Source of the DNA: Solobacterium sp.
GTDB lineage: Bacteria > Bacillota_I > Bacilli_A > Erysipelotrichales > Erysipelotrichaceae
Reading direction: 5' to 3'
Assembly (NCBI GenBank): GCA_017404505.1
Contig: JAFRCE010000003.1
Location: 1-64,000, forward strand
DNA: 64,000 nt
Under the pieces are notes generated by a model that was not told where the DNA came from, made no database searches, and saw nothing but the letters and a program-made list of their open reading frames with translations. The position numbers were made by a program, and so were the translations under genes. Shown here piece after piece: positions 44,776 to 53,205 of this stretch; positions within the stretch are counted from its first letter, which is position 1; each line of letters begins with the position of its first letter.

Positions 44776-47178
44776 TCAGGCCGCCACGATATTGACGATC
44801 TTGTTGGGAATGACGATGACTTTGCGGATCGTCTTTCCTTCCGTGTGCTGTTTGACACTGTCAACTTCGAAAGCCGCTTTTTCGACATCTTTCTGATCGC
44901 TGTCCTTGGCGATTTCGAATCTGCCTCTGACCTTGCCGTTGACCTGGACGACGATGGTCACCGTGTCCTGAACGAGCTTGGCCGGATCGTATGTCGGCCA
45001 TGGCGCGTAGGCCAGTGTATCCTCGCCCATGTAGTGCTGGTAGATCTCTTCGCAGACATGCGGAGCGATCGGACTCAGTGCCTTGATGAAGCCGATGATC
45101 ATGTCACGGTTGACCTTTTCCGCCTTATAGCAGTCGTTGATGAAGATCATCATCTGGCTGATCGCGGTGTTGAAGTTCAGGCTGTCGATATCCTCGCTGA
45201 CCTTTTTGATCGTGAAGTTGTAGGAATAGTCCAGCGCCGGTGTCGGTTCGTCCGTGATCTTCTCGTCGCTCTCCATGCAGAGACGCCATACTCTTTCGAT
45301 CCATTTGCGGGCTCCTTCGACACCCTGCTCACTCCATGGCTTGCTGGCTTCCAGCGGGCCCATGAACATTTCATACAGACGCAGCGTATCCGCACCGTAG
45401 ACGTCGACGATTTCGTTCGGATCGACGATGAACTCCGGATAGCGCTTGCCCATCTTGATGCCGTTGGCACCGAGGATCATGCCCTGATGGACGAGCTTGG
45501 CAAACGGTTCTTTGACCGGCACGATACCCTTGTCATAGAGGAAGTTGTTCCACATGCGGCTGTAGAGCAGATGACCGACAGCGTGTTCCGGACCGCCGAC
45601 ATAAAGGTCGACCGGCAGCCAGTGTTCGAGCAGCTTCCTGTCCGCCAGTTCCTTGTCGTTATGCGGATCGATGTAGCGCAGGAAGTACCAGGAACTGCCG
45701 GCACTGCCCGGCATCGTGCTGGTTTCCCTTTTGCCCGGTTTGCCGTCGATCGTGGTATTGACCCAGCTCGTCGCTTTTTCCAGCGGCGAAGCGCCGGTGG
45801 ACGACGGTTTATAGTCATCCAGTTCCGGCAGGATCAGCGGCAGCTGATCAAGCGGCAGAGCGACCAGGTTTTCATCTTCCATATGAACAATCGGAATCGG
45901 TTCGCCCCAGTAACGCTGTCTGGCGAAGATCCATTCGCGGATCTGGTAATTGACCTTCTTTTCACCAAGACCGTTTTCGCTCAGCCAGTCGATCATCGCG
46001 CTGATCGCTTCTTCCTTGTTCATGCCGTCCATGAAACCGCTGTTGATATGAATGCCGTCTTCCGTCCAGGCTTCTTTCGTGACGTCGCCGCCCTCCAGCA
46101 CCGGAATGATCTCCAGGCCGAATTTGCGGGCGAATTCATAGTCACGGGTGTCATGGGCAGGAACCGCCATGATGGCGCCGGTGCCGTAGGTCGCAAGAAC
46201 ATAGTCAGAGATCCAGATCGGGATCTTTTTGCCGTTGACCGGATTGATGGCGTAAGCGCCGGTAAAGACACCGGTCTTTTCCTTGTTCAGTTCGGTTCTT
46301 TCCAGATCGGACTTGGTGGCGCAGGCTTTGACATAAGCCTCGACCGCTTCCTTCTGTTCCGGTGTCGTGATCTGTTCAACCAGCCGGTGTTCCGGCGCCA
46401 GTACACAGTAGGTAGCGCCGAAAAGCGTGTCACAGCGGGTCGTGAAGACGGTAAAGCTGTCGTCATAGCCGTCCACTTTGAAGTTCACATGCGCGCCGAT
46501 CGATTTGCCGATCCAGTTGCGCTGCATCTCCTTGGTGCTTTCCGGCCAGTCGATTTCCTCCAGACCTTCGAGAAGACGGTCGGCATACTTGACGATGTCG
46601 ATGACCCACTGCTTCATGTTGCGGCGCACGACCGGATAGCCGCCGCGCTCGCTCTTGCCGTCGATGATCTCGTCGTTGGCCAGAACCGTTCCCAGTTCCT
46701 CGCACCAGTTGACCGGCATGTCGACACACTTGGCCAGACCTTCTTCAAACAGCAGCGTGAAAATATACTGTGTCCACTTGTAGAAAGACGGATCACAGGT
46801 GGAAACCTGTCTGTCCCAGTCATAGGAGAAACCGATGTTCTTCAGCTGGCTGGTGAAGAAAGCGATATTGTCCTTGGTGAATTTTTCCGGATGGTTGCCG
46901 GTGCTGATCGCATACTGCTCAGCCGGCAGACCGAATGAGTCAAAGCCCATCGGATGCAGGACATTGTAGCCCTCCATGCGCTTTTTACGCGAGACGATGT
47001 CGGTGGCTGTGTAGCCTTCCGGATGTCCGACATGAAGACCGGCGCCGCTCGGATACGGGAACATGTCCAGGGCATAGAATTTCGGCTTGCTGAAATCCCA
47101 CGCGTCGGTGCGGAATGTCTTGTTGTCCTCCCAGTATTTACGCCATTTGGCTTCTGTCTGCTTGTGATTGTATGTCAT
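44776..47178 (-). CDS. leuS: Leucyl-tRNA synthetase
   Basis: 800-residue class I synthetase. HIGH-type motif [18 protein letters not shown], the CP1 editing domain ([19 protein letters not shown]...[21 protein letters not shown]), and the KMSKS-type loop reading KMGKRYPE, followed by the anticodon-binding and C-terminal domains. AAAGGGGAG precedes ATG 47178. It is controlled by the T-box leader just upstream. Confidence 0.98.
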   Translation of the reverse strand: MTYNHKQTEAKWRKYWEDNKTFRTDAWDFSKPKFYALDMFPYPSGAGLHVGHPEGYTATDIVSRKKRMEGYNVLHPMGFDSFGLPAEQYAISTGNHPEKFTKDNIAFFTSQLKNIGFSYDWDRQVSTCDPSFYKWTQYIFTLLFEEGLAKCVDMPVNWCEELGTVLANDEIIDGKSERGGYPVVRRNMKQWVIDIVKYADRLLEGLEEIDWPESTKEMQRNWIGKSIGAHVNFKVDGYDDSFTVFTTRCDTLFGATYCVLAPEHRLVEQITTPEQKEAVEAYVKACATKSDLERTELNKEKTGVFTGAYAINPVNGKKIPIWISDYVLATYGTGAIMAVPAHDTRDYEFARKFGLEIIPVLEGGDVTKEAWTEDGIHINSGFMDGMNKEEAISAMIDWLSENGLGEKKVNYQIREWIFARQRYWGEPIPIVHMEDENLVALPLDQLPLILPELDDYKPSSTGASPLEKATSWVNTTIDGKPGKRETSTMPGSAGSSWYFLRYIDPHNDKELADRKLLEHWLPVDLYVGGPEHAVGHLLYSRMWNNFLYDKGIVPVKEPFAKLVHQGMILGANGIKMGKRYPEFIVDPNEIVDVYGADTLRLYEMFMGPLEASKPWSEQGVEGARKWIERVWRLCMESDEKITDEPTPALDYSYNFTIKKVSEDIDSLNFNTAISQMMIFINDCYKAEKVNRDMIIGFIKALSPIAPHVCEEIYQHYMGEDTLAYAPWPTYDPAKLVQDTVTIVVQVNGKVRGRFEIAKDSDQKDVEKAAFEVDSVKQHTEGKTIRKVIVIPNKIVNIVAA

Positions 47179-47202
47179 ACTCTCTCCCCTTTATCTGCAG
47201 AA

Positions 47203-47403
47203 AATAAGAAAACGTCCTTACTTCTAAGGACGTAATATACGCGGTACCACCTTAGTTCACATTTCTGTGCCCTCTTGTTCCAGTTAACGCCTGAATTACG
47301 TTTGCTCAAAAGGTGAGTCACAGGATTGTCTCAAACGGTTCGCACCATACACCGTCTCTCTGAATGATCCGTCCCCTGCTACTGGTCTTTCTCATCGCAT
47401 TAT
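47203..47403 (-). promoter_or_regulatory. T-box riboswitch (leucine, CUC specifier) with terminator
   Basis: On the minus strand the leader has the Stem I AG-bulge and terminal-loop region (CAGAGAGACGGTG and GGTGCGAACC), a specifier region reading GA-CTC-ACC, the T-box sequence AAGGTGGTACCGCG at 47240-47253, and a terminator ACGTCCTTA / TAAGGACGT with a T-rich tail at 47203-47233. CUC is a leucine codon, consistent with leuS. Uncharged tRNA-Leu would stabilise the antiterminator. Confidence 0.92.
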
Positions 47404-47407
47404 CGAT

Positions 47408-47436
47408 ATTTTAGCAGTATTCATACGAAACCGCAA
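47408..47436 (-). promoter_or_regulatory. Promoter of the leuS T-box leader
   Basis: TTGCGG (47431-47436), 17-base spacer, TAAAAT (47408-47413) on the minus strand, starting transcription just before T-box Stem I. Confidence 0.65.
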
Positions 47437-47441
47437 TGACC

Positions 47442-48206
47442 TTATCTGGTCAGGCCGGCAAGATCCTCGACGATGAAATCAGGATGCCTGTCCTCACTCA
47501 TGTCAAGATTCTCAATACTGCGGCCTTCCGTCACATAGACGCTCGGCATGCCCAGTTCGATCGCCGGCAGGATATCCTTCTGATAATCGTTGCCGACCAT
47601 CAGCACGTCTTCCGGATAGAGTTTCAGATAACGCAGCGCCATGCGCAGCGTCAGCAGCGATCCGTGTCCGAAATCGGCAGCCTTGCGGCCGCTGGCATAT
47701 TCGAACATCTTCACGACGGCGCCGTTGCCGACCTGTTCCATACCGTCAAAACGCACTTTTCGGCGGCTGTCCGTACTCAGCAGCACAGCGCCGGCAAGCA
47801 GCGTCTGCAGAGCTTCCGAATAGTCCTGATATGTCATGTTGCGGTCAAGCCCCAGCAGGAACGCCTGCGCTTCCTTATGGGAAACGGTCAGGCCGCTGAC
47901 TTCGATGGCACTGCGAATGGCGTTGCCGCCGATGAAGTCTACCTTGCGGATGTCCGGCTCATAGGCCATCAGCCAGTCGACAGCCGCCATGGCGGTCGTA
48001 TAGAAGCGATGGTCGTAGATCCTTTCGAAGCCGGCGCTCTCAAAGAGATCCGCCAGCATCGAACGGCTGCGGCCGCTCTGCTCACTGAGAATCAGATAAG
48101 GAATGTTCTGCTCGCGAAAAAAACGGATCAGTTCGATTGCCCCGGGACGGGGACGGCGTCCGTTCAGTAATACTTCGGTCTGTAAGATATGCAGCTGATC
48201 GATCAT
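47442..48206 (-). CDS. HAD-IIA (NagD-like) protein with degenerate catalytic site
   Basis: 254 residues aligning along its length with NagD/AraL-type HAD phosphatases: LILSEQSGRSRSMLADLFESAGFERIY, GLDRNMTYQDYSEALQTLLAGAVLL and a late VGNDYQKDILPAIELGM. The nucleophile motif DxDGTL/V, which should sit near residue 10, reads LQTEVLLNG, so both aspartates are gone. It may be a pseudophosphatase or regulator. ATG 48206 has GGTGGGG upstream. It is divergent from an equally altered phosphoesterase. Confidence 0.82.
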   Translation of the reverse strand: MIDQLHILQTEVLLNGRRPRPGAIELIRFFREQNIPYLILSEQSGRSRSMLADLFESAGFERIYDHRFYTTAMAAVDWLMAYEPDIRKVDFIGGNAIRSAIEVSGLTVSHKEAQAFLLGLDRNMTYQDYSEALQTLLAGAVLLSTDSRRKVRFDGMEQVGNGAVVKMFEYASGRKAADFGHGSLLTLRMALRYLKLYPEDVLMVGNDYQKDILPAIELGMPSVYVTEGRSIENLDMSEDRHPDFIVEDLAGLTR

Positions 48207-48221
48207 AAGAGCACCCCACCT

Positions 48222-48230
48222 ATTGTACCA
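48222..48230 (-). promoter_or_regulatory. Extended -10 of the HAD-like gene
   Basis: TG-G-TACAAT on the minus strand, about 16 bases before the ATG at 48206. Confidence 0.5.
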
Positions 48231-48248
48231 CCTAAGAATGACAGTATG

Positions 48249-48257
48249 TGTTATGAT
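48249..48257 (+). promoter_or_regulatory. Extended -10 of the phosphoesterase-like gene
   Basis: TG-T-TATGAT on the plus strand, 25 bases before the ATG at 48283, nearly back-to-back with the HAD-like promoter. Confidence 0.5.
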
Positions 48258-48282
48258 ATTACGCGAAAGAGAAAAGAAAGAC

Positions 48283-49359
48283 ATGAAAACCTGGCAGAAA
48301 GTTCTGATTATTATCCTGTCGCTGTGCCTGATCGCAGGCTATTTTGCGTTTGACGCTTTCTTTATCGCTCCGCGCCGTATTACCACCCGGCGCACCGACA
48401 TCACCAACGTGAAGATTCCCAATCAGCTTGACGACGTGCAGATCCTCTTCTTCGCCGATCTCGATTACGGCACCTACGTGGATGAAGCCCGCGCCCAGAA
48501 GCTGATCGACCATATCAACAACCTCGCACCCGATATCGTCATCTTCGGCGGCGATCTGTATGACACCGACGCTGTTCCCAATGAAAACGAGAACGAACAG
48601 ATCAGCCGTCTGTTCCGGCAGATCAAGGCGCCGCTCGGCAAATTCGCCGTGCTTGGTGACAGTGACGCCCGCAACGAAGAAACCGCGGCGGCCATGGTCC
48701 GGGTATTGAACAACGGTGACTTCGAAGTTCTCCGCAACCAGAGCATCAATCTTCACAATACCGGCTCGCAGTCGATCACTCTGGTCGGTCTCGACAGCGG
48801 ACTCAGCGGTTTCAACGCCGAACAGGCGTACAGTACGGTTTCCCATACCGCCTATGTCATCGCAGTATGCCACACCCCGGATTCCGCCTTAAACGTGCCG
48901 GCAGATCTTACCGATTATTTCCTGGCCGCCCATTCCCATGCCGGTCAGGTATGGTACCTCTTCGGTTCCCTGTATGAGCAGCCGCTGGCGGAACAGTTCT
49001 TCCGCGGCCGGCAGAACATCAACAATGAATTCTTTCTTGATATCACAAGCGGCTTCGGTACCCGCATGTATGACGTCCGCTTCCTGACCAGCTGTGAAGT
49101 AGCCGTCTATACCCTGCACAATCTGGTCATTCAGGAAGAAGTGAAACTGGAAACGGAAGCACCTGCCGAGGAGCCGGCCGAAGAACCGGCAGAAAACGAA
49201 CCGCCGGCGGAAGAAGAAAACGACGTCTGGTCGGAAGCCTACGACGAATCGGAAACATTCGAATACTACGGCGGTGAAGAAGAAACGACGGAAGAAGTCC
49301 CCGCCGAAGAACCGGCCGCGGAAGAAACACCGCCGGAAAACAGCGAAGAAACAGAATAA
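48283..49359 (+). CDS. Membrane-anchored metallophosphoesterase-like protein with acidic tail
   Basis: 358 residues. N-terminal membrane anchor (about 5-25), a calcineurin-like domain (about 45-285), then a tail of about 70 residues made almost wholly of Glu, Pro and Ala. Motifs are shifted from consensus: SDLHxG reads ADLDYG, GGDLYD is kept, GNHD reads GDSD, and GHTHGGQ reads AHSHAGQ. Two canonical metal or catalytic positions are thus replaced. It resembles YkuE/YaeI-type surface phosphoesterases but may have altered chemistry. AAAGAAAG precedes ATG 48283. Confidence 0.85.
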   Translation: MKTWQKVLIIILSLCLIAGYFAFDAFFIAPRRITTRRTDITNVKIPNQLDDVQILFFADLDYGTYVDEARAQKLIDHINNLAPDIVIFGGDLYDTDAVPNENENEQISRLFRQIKAPLGKFAVLGDSDARNEETAAAMVRVLNNGDFEVLRNQSINLHNTGSQSITLVGLDSGLSGFNAEQAYSTVSHTAYVIAVCHTPDSALNVPADLTDYFLAAHSHAGQVWYLFGSLYEQPLAEQFFRGRQNINNEFFLDITSGFGTRMYDVRFLTSCEVAVYTLHNLVIQEEVKLETEAPAEEPAEEPAENEPPAEEENDVWSEAYDESETFEYYGGEEETTEEVPAEEPAAEETPPENSEETE

Positions 49360-49368
49360 ACAGGAACT

Positions 49369-49396
49369 GGCATCCGCCGCAAAGCGGATGCTTTTT
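49369..49396 (+). terminator. Terminator of the phosphoesterase-like gene
   Basis: GCATCCGC / GCGGATGC with a six-base loop and five T residues. Confidence 0.9.
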
Positions 49397-49404
49397 CATG
49401 CAGT

Positions 49405-49430
49405 AAAAAAGCGCCTTTTCACAAGACGCC
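49405..49430 (-). terminator. Terminator of the zinc-ribbon gene
   Basis: GCGTC / GGCGC stem (one G-U pair) with a loop of about nine bases and six T residues on the minus strand. Confidence 0.6.
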
Positions 49431-49455
49431 CTTGGTGGATCAATGTTTCTGCCGT

Positions 49456-49722
49456 TTACCACTGGTATGGATTTTCCTGTACAGCATAGCCGTCTTCATC
49501 CTTGACTATCAGCAGGTTCTTTTCCGGTAACAGAGTGATCATAGAACCGCAGTTTGTGCAGACGCATTCGTCGGTAGCGGTGTAGGAGCCGTCCGCATTT
49601 CCTTCGTATCCGGTATACTGGGTCACCAGTTTCCCTTCCGCGCCGCAGACCGGACACTTGATGTTCGCTTCTCTTTTACGGATCCGGTAGTCAAGTCCGA
49701 AATCAAAAACCGCCGGAAACAT
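49456..49722 (-). CDS. Small zinc-ribbon protein, out of frame with a GG-leader ORF
   Basis: 88 residues with two CxxC pairs (CPVCGAEG and CTNCGS) about 40 residues apart, typical of a zinc ribbon; the rest is acidic and polar. ATG 49722 lies inside the upstream 18-codon ORF, and GAGG nine bases upstream could serve as its site. A single +1 shift at TTT-TGA would instead join DFGLDYRIRKR and the zinc ribbon to the GG leader, giving a protein of about 98 residues. Function unknown; a secreted peptide is one possibility. Confidence 0.6.
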   Translation of the reverse strand: MFPAVFDFGLDYRIRKREANIKCPVCGAEGKLVTQYTGYEGNADGSYTATDECVCTNCGSMITLLPEKNLLIVKDEDGYAVQENPYQW

Positions 49723-49759
49723 TTTCTGTTTCCTCTATCGTTAATTTTTTATCTTCCAT
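49703..49759 (-). CDS. 18-codon ORF resembling a double-glycine leader peptide
   Basis: The reading frame encodes MEDKKLTIEETENVSGGF and stops. It has a perfect AGGAGG five bases before the ATG. The pattern of acidic and hydrophobic residues ending in VSGG matches double-glycine leaders of class II bacteriocins and other peptides exported by C39-peptidase transporters. Alone it has no cargo; the zinc-ribbon frame next to it could be the cargo if a +1 shift occurs at the T5 run. No transporter gene is nearby. Confidence 0.5.
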   Translation of the reverse strand: MEDKKLTIEETENVSGGF

Positions 49760-49894
49760 TTCAGCCTCCTGATACTGTATCTGTTTTTTACAAAATGACG
49801 TATTGTATACAGCTGACATGGTTTTCATGCATATCTGACGGTTCTTCATGACAGCGGATGGGATGACACTCCTTTTTTCTCTTTGGAGCACTTT

Positions 49895-49923
49895 ATATTA
49901 GCAAAGCAGACTGCCTGTCGCAA
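49895..49923 (-). promoter_or_regulatory. Promoter of the GG-leader/zinc-ribbon transcript
   Basis: TTGCGA (49918-49923), 17-base spacer, TAATAT (49895-49900) on the minus strand. The transcript would have an untranslated leader of about 130 bases, including an unused AAAGGAG at about 49870. Confidence 0.65.
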
Positions 49924-49935
49924 GCGAAAACTGAA

Positions 49936-51087
49936 TTAATTCCCGTCTCTTGTTTCCGGTGACTGAGAAACGATCAGACAGCGGTAGAAAGCCAGCTGTT
50001 TTTCCTGCTCGTCCTGCCCGTCATTCCGGTACGGTGCGAAGCCGACCGTATCAATACCCGGCCAGCCGGCAAGGGCGGTATCACCGTGATCCAGCACCGC
50101 TTGCGGGGCGTATACGGTCTGCACGGCTTTTTTGATGTCCGCCAGCAGAAAGCAGCTGTTCCGCAGCGTTTCAGCCGAACGGTTCTGTCTCAGGATCCCG
50201 TAGGAAAGATCTGTTTCCTGCAGCAGTTCCGCCATGACACTGATGCCCTTTTCCAGTTCTTCTTCATTCTCTGCCGAAAGACGGATCAGATTCCTGCCTT
50301 CCTCTTTGCGAAACTGTGCCACCGGCCGGAAGCGGATCTCGGCAAACGGCATTTCCCGGATGACGGCAGCCAGTGCTTCCTTACGGCCAAACGGCAGTTT
50401 CTCTTCCGCCGGCATCGCTTTTTTCAGTACGGCATAATACTCTCTGTCTTCCTTTTCCCGGTGCGGTGACACCTTTTTCTGAAAGCGGCGGATGATTTCT
50501 TCCGTCATGCCTTCGTCACAGTCCATCGCGAAGTCAATGGAAGGCCAGCGTTCTTCTGCAATCAACGCATATAAATGTCCGTTCTTCGCATACAGGCCAT
50601 CCGTTTCACAAAGGGCGGCTGTGAAGGAAAGACCCTGATCCTGGAAAAAGCGGCTGAAGAACGCGTTCGTTTTCTGTCTTGCCTGTTCATTTTCACGGAT
50701 CAGCACATAGATGTCAGATTCTGTCTGATCCTTCTGCCAGTGCGTTTTCTGCAATGCTTTCAGCAGCAGATCCGCCGCTTTTGTGTCAGTGACGTCAAAC
50801 AGGACACGTTTTTCCGGCTTTTGGCTGTTCAGCCAGTGCAGCAGGATGCCTTCCGTCATGACCTGCGCATCCATGAAGAATTCAAGATCGACGAAACGGT
50901 TCTTCAGATCGGCATACAGTTTTGCATGGTCAAAATGCGTTTCATCTTCCGCATAGGGAACCGGTTCTCTGTTGAGAAGCGACGGTGTGCTTTCTTTCTC
51001 CGGAAAACGGGGATGCGAAAAGAGCACAGCCAGCAGCACTGCCAGCATGAGGCAGAAAAAGACTGTCATGAAGATGAGCAGTTTCAT
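49936..51087 (-). CDS. Membrane-anchored, M20-peptidase-like protein without metal ligands
   Basis: 383 residues. N-terminal membrane anchor at about 3-24, then a soluble extracytoplasmic domain. Its order of segments (HFDHAKLYADLKNRFVDLEFF, GILLHWLNSQKPEKRVLFDV, a lid-like middle and a C-terminal AVLDHGDTALAGWPGIDTVGFAPY) is reminiscent of M20 carboxypeptidases such as PM20D1, but the His/Asp/Glu zinc ligands are not seen. The relation is tentative and must be tested. It overlaps trmN6 by 4 bases, at the end of the second two-component operon. Confidence 0.7.
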   Translation of the reverse strand: MKLLIFMTVFFCLMLAVLLAVLFSHPRFPEKESTPSLLNREPVPYAEDETHFDHAKLYADLKNRFVDLEFFMDAQVMTEGILLHWLNSQKPEKRVLFDVTDTKAADLLLKALQKTHWQKDQTESDIYVLIRENEQARQKTNAFFSRFFQDQGLSFTAALCETDGLYAKNGHLYALIAEERWPSIDFAMDCDEGMTEEIIRRFQKKVSPHREKEDREYYAVLKKAMPAEEKLPFGRKEALAAVIREMPFAEIRFRPVAQFRKEEGRNLIRLSAENEEELEKGISVMAELLQETDLSYGILRQNRSAETLRNSCFLLADIKKAVQTVYAPQAVLDHGDTALAGWPGIDTVGFAPYRNDGQDEQEKQLAFYRCLIVSQSPETRDGN

Positions 51088-51770
51088 CTCTTCTCCTCTC
51101 TTTCATCCGCGAACGTTTCCCGCTGATCAAGAAAAACGGGTTTCTGAATTTTCAGCTCGCGGCCTTCGCCGCAGCGGAATTCGATCAGTACACTGCGCCC
51201 GTCGCCATTCTGTGAGGCATAGGCAACGCGCATGCGCACTGCCTGCAGGCCGGCATCCCGGGCATTGTTCAAAAGCTCATTCAGCCGGCTGGCCCGGTGC
51301 ACCAGATAAAAGCGGCCGTTATCCTTCAGCAGCCGTTTCACGGACGAAAACAGTTCCGCCGGTTTCAGATATTCTTCATGTCTGGCTGCCCGGATGATCT
51401 CGCTGCTGTTTTTCAGACGTTCGTCCATGGTCCGGAAATACGGCGGATTGCAGACGATCACGTCAAACCGGTCCGCCCGGTATTCCTGCAGAGGCGTCCT
51501 GCTCAGAACAGCAGAGACCTGATTGCGCCGCAGATTCTCTTCACACACGTTCAGAACATCTTCAAACAGATCGATGCCGTACAGATGCTGCGCACCCTGA
51601 TGCGCCGCGTACAGCAGCAATGCACCGCCGGCACAGCCGATATCAAGAACCCGGTCGTTTCGGCGGACATGCAGAAAGCGGCCGAGCAGCTCCGTATCGG
51701 AATTGATATGATACATGCCGGCCGGCTGCACGATGGAATACGCGGTGCCGTTAAGATAATCAGCCTTCAT
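51084..51770 (-). CDS. tRNA1(Val) adenine-N6 methyltransferase family (TrmN6/YfiC-like)
   Basis: 228-residue SAM-dependent methyltransferase. Motif I VLDIGCAGGALLLYAA near residue 40 and the N6-adenine motif IVCNPPYF near 110 are intact. In E. coli the homologue methylates A37 of tRNA-Val; other members of the family differ in target. GGAG lies five bases before ATG 51770, within the 3' end of the kinase gene, which it overlaps by 11 bases. Confidence 0.92.
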   Translation of the reverse strand: MKADYLNGTAYSIVQPAGMYHINSDTELLGRFLHVRRNDRVLDIGCAGGALLLYAAHQGAQHLYGIDLFEDVLNVCEENLRRNQVSAVLSRTPLQEYRADRFDVIVCNPPYFRTMDERLKNSSEIIRAARHEEYLKPAELFSSVKRLLKDNGRFYLVHRASRLNELLNNARDAGLQAVRMRVAYASQNGDGRSVLIEFRCGEGRELKIQKPVFLDQRETFADEREEKR

Positions 51771-53205
51771 GGGTCTCCTTCAGTTCCAGCCAGAACGTGG
51801 AACCCTTCCCCTCTTCGCTTTCCACTCCATAGCCGGCGCCATGGCTTTCGGCGATCGCTCGGACGATGGCGAGACCAAGACCGGTGCTGGTCTGCGAGCG
51901 TGAGAAGGAATGCGAGGATTTCTGATAACGGTCCCAGATATTCGGCAGATCCTCCGCCTTGATGCCTTCGCCTTCGTCGCTGACTTCCATCCGCACGGTT
52001 TCCTCGTCTTCCTTGGTCCAGGCGCGGATGGTGATCCTGCCGCCTTTCGGCGTATGTTTGATGGCATTGGTCAGATAGTTGGTAATGATCTGGCCGATCT
52101 TCAGCTCGTCGGCATAGACGGTCAGGTATTCCGGCACGTCGATTTCCACTTCGACGCCGGCGTCATCGATCAGCGGCTGGTTCATATCGACGACTTCATA
52201 GATCTTTTCCGACAGGTCCATGTTTTCCTTACGGGGAATATACGTTCCTGTCTGCATCTTGGAGAGTTCGCTCATATCGGTTACCAGGCTGCTCATGTAA
52301 TCCGCTTCCTTGAGAATGACATCCAGATGCTTGTCACGCTTGACGGGATCGTTGCCGGAGATATCACGGATCATTTCCGCATACGCCTTGATATCGGTGA
52401 TCGGTGTGCGGATGTCGTGCGACACGTTGGCAATCAGGTCGCGGCGCAGCGCGTCAATGCTGGAAAGCTTTTCGTTGGCATGGTTCAGAGTCGCGGCAAG
52501 TTCTTTCGTCTCGGTAAAGCTGCCGCCGTCAAAATCGGCACTGTAATCCGCCCGGGCCAGTTTTCCCGCTTCCTTTTTCATTCGGACGATCGGATCGGTA
52601 ACCGTCCGGGAAATATAAAAGCCGACCACGGAAGCCGCGATCATCGCAATCAGCGTATAAATGACATATTGCCTGGTAAAGAACGTGACGATCGAATCGA
52701 CCGGTTCGAGCGGTGTGTTGACATAGATATAGTAATTGCCCAGTTCCGCCTGGATGCGGCGGGCAAAGACGATCATTTCCTGCGAGGTGCTGGGATTGGT
52801 CACGTTGATGCTGTATTCGTGATTTGTCCCCAGCAGTTCGTTCATTCTGGCAGTATCAAAAAGCTGTGTCACTTCATCCGGCACGTTACCGCTCAGAACA
52901 CAGCTGGTGCCCAGACTGTCGGCGTCATAGATCTGCCGGCCGCTGTCATTGAAGATCAGAATGCAGGCATTGTTGTCGACGACTTCCTTCAGAGCCGCGG
53001 ACACACCCTTCTCGGTCGCCTTCTGATCGAGAAGATCACTCTGCACCGTATCGGCCAGAGTGCGGACCGTCTGAACCTTTGAATTCCGGTAATAAGGCCG
53101 GATCAGACCGGTCTGCAGAACGCCGATGAAGACAATGATGCCCACCGCCAGCAGAAAGAAAGACAGCCAGAATCGAAAACGTATGCCATGTGTGTCAAGT
53201 TTCAA
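51760..53205 (-). CDS. Sensor histidine kinase 2
   Basis: 481 residues from a TTG start at 53205, with GGGG six bases upstream inside the regulator gene; ATG 53223 is an alternative. Membrane segments at about 12-33 and 180-198 flank an extracytoplasmic sensor of about 145 residues. HAMP, HisKA with His263 in NVSHDIRTPI, and HATPase (NYLTNAIKHTPKGG, DEGEGI, TGLGLAIVRAI) follow. It shares the same TTG-overlap layout as kinase 1 and is of the same general type. Signal unknown. Confidence 0.93.
   Translation of the reverse strand: MKLDTHGIRFRFWLSFFLLAVGIIVFIGVLQTGLIRPYYRNSKVQTVRTLADTVQSDLLDQKATEKGVSAALKEVVDNNACILIFNDSGRQIYDADSLGTSCVLSGNVPDEVTQLFDTARMNELLGTNHEYSINVTNPSTSQEMIVFARRIQAELGNYYIYVNTPLEPVDSIVTFFTRQYVIYTLIAMIAASVVGFYISRTVTDPIVRMKKEAGKLARADYSADFDGGSFTETKELAATLNHANEKLSSIDALRRDLIANVSHDIRTPITDIKAYAEMIRDISGNDPVKRDKHLDVILKEADYMSSLVTDMSELSKMQTGTYIPRKENMDLSEKIYEVVDMNQPLIDDAGVEVEIDVPEYLTVYADELKIGQIITNYLTNAIKHTPKGGRITIRAWTKEDEETVRMEVSDEGEGIKAEDLPNIWDRYQKSSHSFSRSQTSTGLGLAIVRAIAESHGAGYGVESEEGKGSTFWLELKETHEG

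Noticed and set aside
44773..46938. Long plus-strand open frame (721 codons) opposite leuS
   Set aside because: Entirely antisense to leuS and without domain motifs or a ribosome-binding site.
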